A stretch of DNA of 64,000 bases, from contig OY744467.1 of the NCBI GenBank assembly GCA_963556145.1, positions 5,394,001 to 5,458,000 on the forward strand. The letters run 5' to 3'. This DNA is from Hygrocybe punicea (taxonomy: Eukaryota; Basidiomycota; Agaricomycetes; Agaricales; Hygrophoraceae). Below, one piece after another: positions 57,171-64,000 of this stretch (its first letter is position 1; each line of letters begins with the position of its first letter). Both the position numbers and the translations under genes were made by a program. The notes under the pieces are model-generated. The model saw nothing but the letters and a program-made list of their open reading frames with translations, had not been told where the DNA came from and did no database searches.

Positions 57171-58418
57171 TGACGCTGGCTTCTGTTGGCGGCGCTCAAT
57201 AACAGCCCTCGCATGTGCTCTCGTGCTGCCGGAGCCGACGGGGAAGAAACGCCGCCGTATAACGGGTGTTGTGCGTTCGACACGCTCGGGACTTGGTGCT
57301 CGCTTCAGGTGGCTGCGAGCAGCAGCAGCGGCCGCGCGTGCTCTCACGGCGCCGGAGCCGGAGCTAGAACGTCTAATACGTGCAGGGCCCGCAGGTGTCT
57401 CCGTAGGGGCTGCGGCACCCTCCGGCGGTGTCGCTGGGTCGCCGGCACCGGGGGTGGGTTCAGCCACTGTGCTGGTAGCACCGTCGGTGGGCGTGGGTTC
57501 AGCCGCTGCGCTGTCGCTGGGAGACCCGCTCGTCGTCGTCGAAGAAGCCGGATTGCTGGGATCTGTTCCGGTAGGAGGAGCACCTGTTCCGGTAGGGATA
57601 CCAGGAGCAGCAGTAGCGGTTTGGGAACAACCGCAGGCAGCTGGATCCGCAGGCACTGCTGTCGAGGTTGGCTCGGTACCAGCAACAGCAGTAGCCGTAG
57701 CCGCATCCGTGGGTTGTGCAGCAGCCGAATCCGAACTTGGTGGTGCAGAGCCCGCGCCCGAGCCCGACCCCGGAGGAGCTGTCGCAGACGCGTCCGCAGA
57801 TGATGTCGAGCCAGATGCAGGGGGAGGCTCCGCGGCAGCAGCAGCAGAAGCGACAACAGCACTACCAGGATCATTGCAAACAGTAGGAGGCGGAGGGGCT
57901 GCTGTGGAAGGGGGGGCATCTCCGGGGGGAGGAGGAGGAGAGGACCCACAAGCAGCGTTTGGAGTGCCTGGGGGACTGGCGGCACAAGTCTTGGAGGGAT
58001 CAATTGTCGTGGCATCTGGGCCACCGTTTGGGGGGCCGGTAGGTGGATCAGCATTTTTGTTGCCGTGATGATGCCTGGCCAAGACGGGTTTACGACGATT
58101 CGTAAACCCGGTGTCTGCCGGAACCCCCTGCGAGGTATAGGCAGGAACCGTCTTGAAACCATGCCTGCAAATTGAAGGGGGGGGATGTTATTTCGTGACG
58201 GTAGACAAGAAAATAGTAGACATACACAGTAACGTCCGGAGGGCCATCACGTTTGCGCAAGTCTTTGACAGTGCCGAGATTACCGCTTTGAAGGGACAAG
58301 ATTAGACAAGATTAGACAAAGTTGGCCATGAAACGCACCTCAAAGGGAGAGCATATGCCGGCGAGGCAGAATTGAAGATGATCAAAGCGAAAAGAATGGC
58401 GGGAGTAGCGTAGACCAT
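57069..58418 (-). CDS. Secreted low-complexity protein with dibasic-bounded C-terminal repeats, 411 aa
   Basis: Exons 58418-58339, 58285-58226 and 58164-57069 join in frame. A signal peptide (MVYATPAILFALIIFNSAS..) is followed by LRKRDGPP, a likely Kex2 cut site at about residue 40. Then comes a 240-residue Ala/Pro/Ser/Thr/Gly-rich region with two or three Cys. The last 100 residues hold imperfect repeats (GSGAVRARA, ERVERTTPVIRR, SGSTRAHARAVIERR, SGVERITRR, GSGAVRARAMALARR), each ending in KR or RR. The product is probably a cell-wall or secreted protein; the pattern would also fit a Kex2-processed repeat peptide precursor. No enzyme or adhesin domain was seen. A long antisense ORF on plus is a composition artefact. 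Confidence 0.75.
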
Positions 58419-58576
58419 GATGAAAAGTGAACGTTATTCGTAGGAATTGATGAAGGGTTTATTCAAGTCGTCTTTGTCTTGTCTTGTCAAAGAAAAGTCT
58501 TCAAAGTTACTCAGTAACTCGAGGGTAGAAAGAGGTGGACTGTGAGCGCAGCTGAAGAAACGAGAACCATTGCCAT

Positions 58577-58635
58577 GGGGGTTTTTATAGGCAGAGAGGC
58601 GGCGAAATAAAGGGGGACTGATGGCTTGATTGGCT
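58577..58635 (-). promoter_or_regulatory. Core promoter of the secreted-protein gene
   Basis: On the minus strand CTATAAAAACC (58,580-58,592) is a TATA-like box about 165 bp before the ATG, and a CCAAT box lies at 58,629-58,633 further upstream. Spacing fits a fungal promoter; not tested. Confidence 0.5.
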
Positions 58636-58916
58636 GATTCCTATGGCGTTGTTCCATGGCAACGGAGGTTTGATGACGCAAATTTGATTGCATTAATATT
58701 TCAAATCGACCACACACGTTTCAGGCTGCAAGTGGACAGCATCTGATGCCGTTTATCTATTTGCTTTATTTGCTTTAGGGGTTTCAGGAATGGGGTCGAA
58801 ACTTTCTAGTCACAGCCGTCGCACAGCTGTCGCACAGCCTTTCTTTTTTTCTAACAGAATCTAACTTACAAGTTGAAAGCACAATTTGAGTTACATACAG
58901 AACGTTGTTTTGATAG
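58636..58916. other. Intergenic region between the secreted-protein and hydrolase genes
   Basis: Upstream sequence of the secreted-protein gene and downstream sequence of the hydrolase gene. No additional gene or repeat was recognised. Confidence 0.4.
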
Positions 58917-60190
58917 TTACGCTTCAGACACCCACTGAGCAATCGACCTCATGGTGTCTCTCCTCTCGGGCTCGTGCCATGACATCCCCAAGTAATCGTG
59001 AATCGAATCCTTTCCTTCGTAGAACGTAACCGCCTTTGGGCCCTTGTCGTCTCTCAAATCCTCCTCCATTCTATGCTTCAGCGTGGTGATCTGATCATAG
59101 AGGACCTCCGCACCGCCTGCAATGATAAACGTACGAGGGAAGCCCTTGAAGCTTATATTCATCGCCGGGTTCATGGAGGCAGGCGAAATGTATCTGTTCA
59201 CTTCCGCCGCACCCAAGCCGTGCGGACCAACGAATGCAGATTTGCAATATTTGGTCTCCTCGTTGTCAGGTGAGCCGAGAATGTCTGAGGGGACAAAAGC
59301 ATAACAGGAACCAGTGGGATTGTTGTGAGATGTTCCGAGGTCAACCCACGGAGAAGAGAGGATAAGCGCGCCAGGAGGCGCGGGAAGGGGGGTGTCGGGG
59401 ATGTCCCGGTATTCTACCAAGTAGCGCGTGAGTGCGAGTGCAAGGTTTCCTCCTGCAGAATCTCCTTCGACGATGATATCGGAGGGAGAAAAGCCCACTA
59501 CGTTAACAAGGTAGTGATAGCCGGCCAGTGCATCCAGAAGGGCTGCAGGGAAAGGATTGGCGGGTATTTTACTCGTAGGAGGGCCGATAGATAGTCGGTA
59601 TTCAAGTGAAAATGCACGATGCACAGCGCCGCAATAATCGAGGAGCGCACGCGGAATGATCGAAATGGGATCTGAAGGGTGTGCAGATAACCGGGTGTAG
59701 CCACCGCCATGTAGGATAAGAAATACTTTTTCGCCTGGCATCGGGGGCGCACTGACGGAGATGGTTGAGCCAGATTTGTGGAGCCAGTAGCCTGGGATGC
59801 GAATTGGCTGCACGGACGCAACATCAGACCAAGTCTGTAGGTCACCAGTCACTAATTTGGGGACAGGCTCGACCCAAACACCGTTTACGCCTGCACCAGG
59901 AGCGATGGCAAGATGAGAAGCAACAGGAAAAATTGTTTCAACTCTAGGAAACATGGTAAGCTGGGATGTACGTGTGTGGTGTGGATAAGGTTAACTTACT
60001 TGGCCAGGAGTGCGTATAATTGACGGAAAAGATTAACGAGTACGGTGCGACGAATGGTCCAAGACGGCCTGGGACGCCAAGACCTGGGAATCGCCAACAG
60101 AGTCCAGACTGGGATGAGCACAAAAACTATGAAGAGTAGCCTGTAGACCGTATACAAGCCTTTGAAGGGCTGGCGTTGCAATAGAGACAT
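58917..60190 (-). CDS. Membrane-anchored alpha/beta hydrolase, hormone-sensitive lipase type
   Basis: Two exons, 60190-60000 and 59943-58917, give 405 residues starting MSLLQRQPFKGLYTVY; an ATG 45 bp further upstream is also in frame. A membrane segment (YRLLFIVFVLIPVWTLLAI, about residues 16-36) is followed by a basic stretch. The catalytic domain has the oxyanion-hole motif LILHGGGY, the nucleophile elbow VEGDSAGGNLALAL, a C-terminal acidic block (FIIAGGAEVLYDQ) and IHDYLGM with the catalytic His: the complete HSL-family triad. Relatives hydrolyse esters of lipids, sterols or xenobiotics at the ER; the substrate here is unknown. It is divergent from MCM2. Confidence 0.88.
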
Positions 60191-60628
60191 TGAAAGATGA
60201 TGATTTTGCAAGTTCATGTCACGGTATTGGTGCATATTAATAGACGTCGCGTGACTCAGAATCGGCAAGTGAGGACGTCACTACTACTACGTGACAGCAA
60301 CAAATTAGTAATACTCGGAAATCCTCCGAGTTTGCCGAACATTTTGACGTGATTTCGCCAGACAAATCGGCTTTGATCTTCCCGCCGAAGAAGAGCTGGA
60401 CCGGAGTCAGCTAGATTAGAATAATTGCACGATACGGTTGGGGTGCAGGTCGCAGCCCGAGCAGATTGACAGCATTGATAGTCGAAGCTGTTGCGAGAAA
60501 CTCTCAGGCTGCAACCTGCATTAAGAGGCGGTGGTGTAACGCGGTCACGGTAGAAAAAATGGCCGCTGACTAATACACGCGTTCAGTCTCTTTACCGTGA
60601 CCTTAAAGTGCAACAACTGACTAGCAAG
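60191..60628. promoter_or_regulatory. Divergent promoter of hydrolase (-) and MCM2 (+) with cell-cycle-type sites
   Basis: ACGCGT, the MluI cell-cycle box bound by MBF, is at 60577-60582, 47 bp before the MCM2 ATG. TTCCCGCC, an E2F/MBF-type site, is at 60379-60386. The ACGCGT lies between a perfect inverted pair GGTCACGGTA (60543-60552) and TACCGTGACC (60593-60602). DNA-replication genes in fungi are commonly driven by MBF at G1/S, so regulation of MCM2 through these sites is a reasonable inference. Confidence 0.6.
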
Positions 60629-63600
60629 ATGGTACGCGTCTTCGTCTTCACAATTCCACTCGATTCCTGTACTAACTTCTACAACACAGTCCCAACAGAC
60701 ACCCCGTAGACAAAAACGCGCCAGATCAGGCTCGCCTCCCATCGGATCGTCACCTCTTTCCCACCCAACGCCAACTCGTCGCGCTTCTCAATCGTCACTC
60801 CCGCCTTCTTCGCCCCCTGCTCCATTTTCAGATACAGATGAAAGCGTGGATGACCGCGACGCGGTCAAAGACATCGATGATCAGGACGACGACGACGACG
60901 ACGGCGAGGACTTGTATGCCGACAATTTGGAGGCGTGCGTGTCAACCCTTGTTCTCATCTCACTGCGATCGTTCATATTCTTGGTATAGAGATTACGCTC
61001 CAAACGAGCTTTTAGACCGATACTCCGATGCTGGCCTCAATGACGACGACGATATAGAAGAGCTTTCCGTCACTGCTCGTCGCGCTGCTGAAGCAAAGAT
61101 GGCGCGTCGAGATCGCAGGGAAACGACAGGGAAACGTGGCGCCCGCGCCGCTCGTAGAAGTCGACACGAGTTTTTTGATAGTGAAGATGCCGAGGATGAG
61201 CTTGACGGCGGCTTGGGCATCGCAAACCTCCCAAGGCGCACTCGGAGACAATATGACGAGAGAAGAGATATCGACGATCTTGATGGCGTAGAAGATGTAC
61301 GTGTGTCTCGTGTTTCATTCAGTATATCCATGCCCTGATGTAAACATGATGACATTCCAGGAAATACCACTCGAGCAGCTGAGCGACATAAAAGCCAAGT
61401 CCATCGTCGAATGGATAGCCAACGATCGCGTTCGCCGAACCATCGTGAGGCATTTCCGCCAATTTTTGATGACATACATCGATGAGAACGGGGCCTCTGT
61501 GTACGGCCAACGAATCCGAAATCTTGGCGAAAGTGAGTCGGTTTTGCGGCATGTTCTTCTTTATATTAGCAACACCTTAGTTGACGACTACATCCCCAAG
61601 CCAATTCTGAATCACTCGAAGTATCCTATCTCCATCTGGCGGTGTCGAAGCCCATTCTGGCTTATTTCTTGACCAACTCCCCTGGTGCCATGCTGACCAT
61701 CTTTGACGATGTGGCCCTGAACGCCATCCTTGTATACTACCCATCTTACGAGCGCATCCACTCCGAGGTGCATGTCCGGATTGCCGATCTCCCGCTCAGC
61801 ACCTCTTTACGTGATCTTCGACGCTCCAACCTCAACAACCTTGTGCGTGTGTCGGGCGTCGTCACGAGGCGAAGCGGGGTGTTTCCACAGTTAAAATACG
61901 TCAAGTTCGATTGCCGGAAGTGTGGTGCCGTACTGGGCCCGTTTTACCAAGATGCGACGAGGGAAGTTAAGATTAGCTACTGCGCAAACTGCGAAAGCAA
62001 AGGACCGTTTGCGGTCAACTCTGAACAGGTAAGGTGTGATTCTGAAAAACACCCGATACACAGTTGCCCATGTTATCTTGTGATAGACGATATACCGGAA
62101 TTATCAGAAGATGACCTTGCAGGAATCTCCTGGGTCTGTCCCAGCTGGGCGTTTACCTCGTCATCGCGAGGTAATACTCTTGTGGGATCTCATCGACACC
62201 GCCAAGCCCGGCGAAGAAGTGGTCAGTGGTATGACTGCCACGTTCTGATCATTCTAATCGTCTTTCAATTTCACAGGAAGTCACAGGAATATACCGTAAC
62301 AATTTCGATGCCGCTCTGAACTCAAAGAATGGGTTTCCCGTGTTTTCTACCGTCATCGAGGCAAACCATATCAACAAAAAGGAAGACCTTTTCGCCGCGT
62401 TCAGACTGACCGAAGAAGATGAAAAGGAGATGAGAGCCTTGGCGAGAGACGAACGGATCCGAAAACGTATCATTAAATCAATCGCTCCGTCGATTTACGG
62501 TCACGAAGACATCAAAACAGCGCTAGCACTCTCTCTTTTCGGGGGCGTGTCGAAGGACATCAATCGCAAGCACCGCATTCGTGGCGACATCAATGTTCTT
62601 TTGCTCGGTGATCCCGGTACAGCGAAATCACAGTTCCTGAAGTATGTCGAGAAAACGGCTCATCGTTCGGTGTTCACTACCGGTCAGGGTGCTTCTGCTG
62701 TTGGTCTGACGGCGAGCGTGCGCAAGGATCCTGTGACGAGAGAATGGACCCTTGAAGGCGGCGCGCTCGTCCTGGCGGATAAGGGCACTTGTATGATTGA
62801 TGAGTTTGACAAGATGAATGATGCGGACCGGACGTCTATCCACGAAGCCATGGAACAGCAGTCGATATCGATCTCCAAGGCGGGCATCGTCACGACGCTC
62901 CAAGCACGTTGCGCGATCATAGCTGCTGCGAATCCCATCCGGGGAAGGTACAATCCAACGATTCCGTTCCAGCAAAACGTCGAGCTGACGGAGCCGATCT
63001 TGTCTCGGTTTGATGTGCTGTGTGTCGTGAAGGACAGTGTTGATCCTGTGAAAGACGAGTTACTGGCGAGGTTCGTGGTGGGGAGTCACTTGAGGAGCCA
63101 TCCAAACTTTGATAAAGCCAAGGATGAAGTGAATGTGGGGACTTCGCTCGATGCTGATGTGGGTTACTCGTCATTCAGTGACAAAACGGTCAAACCGACC
63201 TTGATTGACCTCTAATAGATCATCCCTCAAGACATCCTCCGCAAATACATTAGGTACGCGCGGGACAAGATCAGACCCAAGTTGTACGAGATGGATCAAG
63301 AGAAGCTTTCTCGACTCTTTGCCGACCTTCGACGCGAATCTATCGCCACAGGATCGTACCCGATCACCGTCCGACACCTTGAGAGCATGATCCGCATGGC
63401 GGAAGCCAGCGCCAAGATGTCGCTGAGGGAGTACGTGCGGGCGGATGACATCGATCTCGCCATTAGCGTCGCTGTCGAGAGCTTTGTCAGTACGCAAAAG
63501 ATGAGCATTAAAAAGACGTTGCAGCGGGTAAGTGAAAGGTTTGGTCTTGAATGGGCGGTGCGGAAGATTGATGTTGCATTTTTTCAATTTTTTTGTTTTT

Positions 63601-63961
63601 CGTTTACGATCGTAGGGATTCAGGAAGTACCTTACACAGGCAAAGGATCACGAAGAGCTGTTGGCCTTCCTGCTCGGCCAGTTGGTCAAGGACAAGGCTC
63701 GTTTCTATCAGTTGCAACATCACCAGCAGCCGGAGCTGGTCACTGTGAAAATATCGGAGCTGGAAGAGAGGGTACGTCTTCGCTAACGTCTGGTTTGACT
63801 GGTCTGGTCTGGAATACTGATTTGTTATTTTTGTTTATCAGGCAAAGGAACACGAGATTTTCGACATGACCCCTTTTTTGCGGTCGAGGTTGTTTGCTAC
63901 GAATGGGTACAAGGTAAATGAGGGTGTAATTGAGAAGAGATTTCAGAGGAATGATGAATAG
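60629..63961 (+). CDS. MCM2: DNA replication licensing helicase subunit MCM2, 918 aa
   Basis: Ten exons join in phase: 60629-60631 (ATG alone), 60690-60934, 60990-61296, 61361-61532, 61601-62028, 62087-62221, 62277-63158, 63219-63527, 63616-63771 and 63842-63961. The acidic N-terminal tail ([16 protein letters not shown]) is the histone-binding type. The zinc finger has CRKCG at about residues 347-350 and CANC at 369-372. The AAA+ core has Walker A GDPGTAKS (about 540), Walker B IDEFDKM (about 603) and arginine finger LSRFD (about 672). The C-terminus has the winged-helix region ending [12 protein letters not shown]2 is part of the MCM2-7 ring that unwinds DNA at replication forks. The gene appears intact, with the length usual for MCM2. 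The SSFSD..PTLIDL frame at 63159-63218 is intron, not protein. Confidence 0.97.
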
Positions 63962-64000
63962 GTGGTAGAGGTTGTATTACAGTTGTGGTTACTAGAAGTT

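Noticed and set aside
57154..58068. 304-codon Gly/Ala/Val-rich ORF on plus
   Set aside because: Antisense to the well-supported secreted-protein gene with signal peptide and introns; it is open because of GC-rich low-complexity codons.

Overview
The window is nuclear DNA from a filamentous basidiomycete, probably an agaricomycete. The evidence is dense GT-AG introns of about 45-75 nt, basidiomycete-type conserved proteins (MCM2, an Nha1-type antiporter, an HSL-type hydrolase, a Cys-rich type I membrane protein) and a typical agaricomycete transposon load (PIF/Harbinger with a DUF6818-like partner, hAT, Tnp2, pogo, DIRS-like reverse transcriptase, short LTR elements). Nothing bacterial, viral or CRISPR-like was seen.

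The layout has two domains. Positions 1 to about 46,914 are almost entirely mobile DNA, much of it nested and decayed. Positions 46,915-64,000 are a compact, intron-rich block of seven host genes.

Transposon domain, left to right. (1) A decayed PIF/Harbinger element (2-861 transposase, 1310-2612 DUF6818-like partner) resumes after 13,517. It was split by a 777-bp hAT MITE (2688-3464, 8-bp TSD) and by an LTR element (3473-13516, identical 155-bp LTRs, 4-bp TSD). The LTR element encodes only a proline-rich protein and was itself interrupted by a 7.18-kb hAT transposon (5817-12996, 8-bp TSD). That hAT carries a many-exon transposase, a foldback MITE and a large minisatellite. (2) An AT-rich wasteland (14.4-16.0 kb) is followed by a 1.6-kb solo LTR (16041-17652), degenerate sequence, a 306-bp hAT MITE (19294-19599) and a DIRS-like RT relic (20.5-21.56 kb). 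(3) A 0.75-kb-arm inverted repeat lies at 24.8-26.5 kb. (4) A decayed pogo element (27.7-33 kb) was split by a hAT MITE, that by a 3.6-kb foldback with a 102-bp tandem array, and that by a further MITE: four nested levels. (5) A Tnp2-type element (33398-37604) has a truncated transposase and an intact-looking second gene. (6) A second, non-coding copy of the short-LTR family lies at 38337-40724. (7) A pogo element (42343-46913) has intact TIRs and TA duplication, interrupted by a second 1.6-kb solo LTR (44739-46368).

Host domain: Cys-rich single-pass membrane protein (47236-48652, +); conserved disordered protein (48920-50077, +); Na+/H+ antiporter (50420-52822, -); intronless ankyrin protein (53939-55273, +); Myb/SANT-like protein (55407-56485, +); secreted low-complexity protein with dibasic-bounded C-terminal repeats (57069-58418, -); membrane-anchored HSL-type hydrolase (58917-60190, -); and MCM2 (60629-63961, +), divergent from the hydrolase across a 438-bp intergenic region with MCB- and E2F-like sites. 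A duplicated roughly 0.45-kb segment brackets the ankyrin and Myb/SANT genes.

Exon boundaries were assigned by eye from splice signals and frame continuity. TSDs and TIRs were read directly. Family names rest on recognised motifs and not on any database search.
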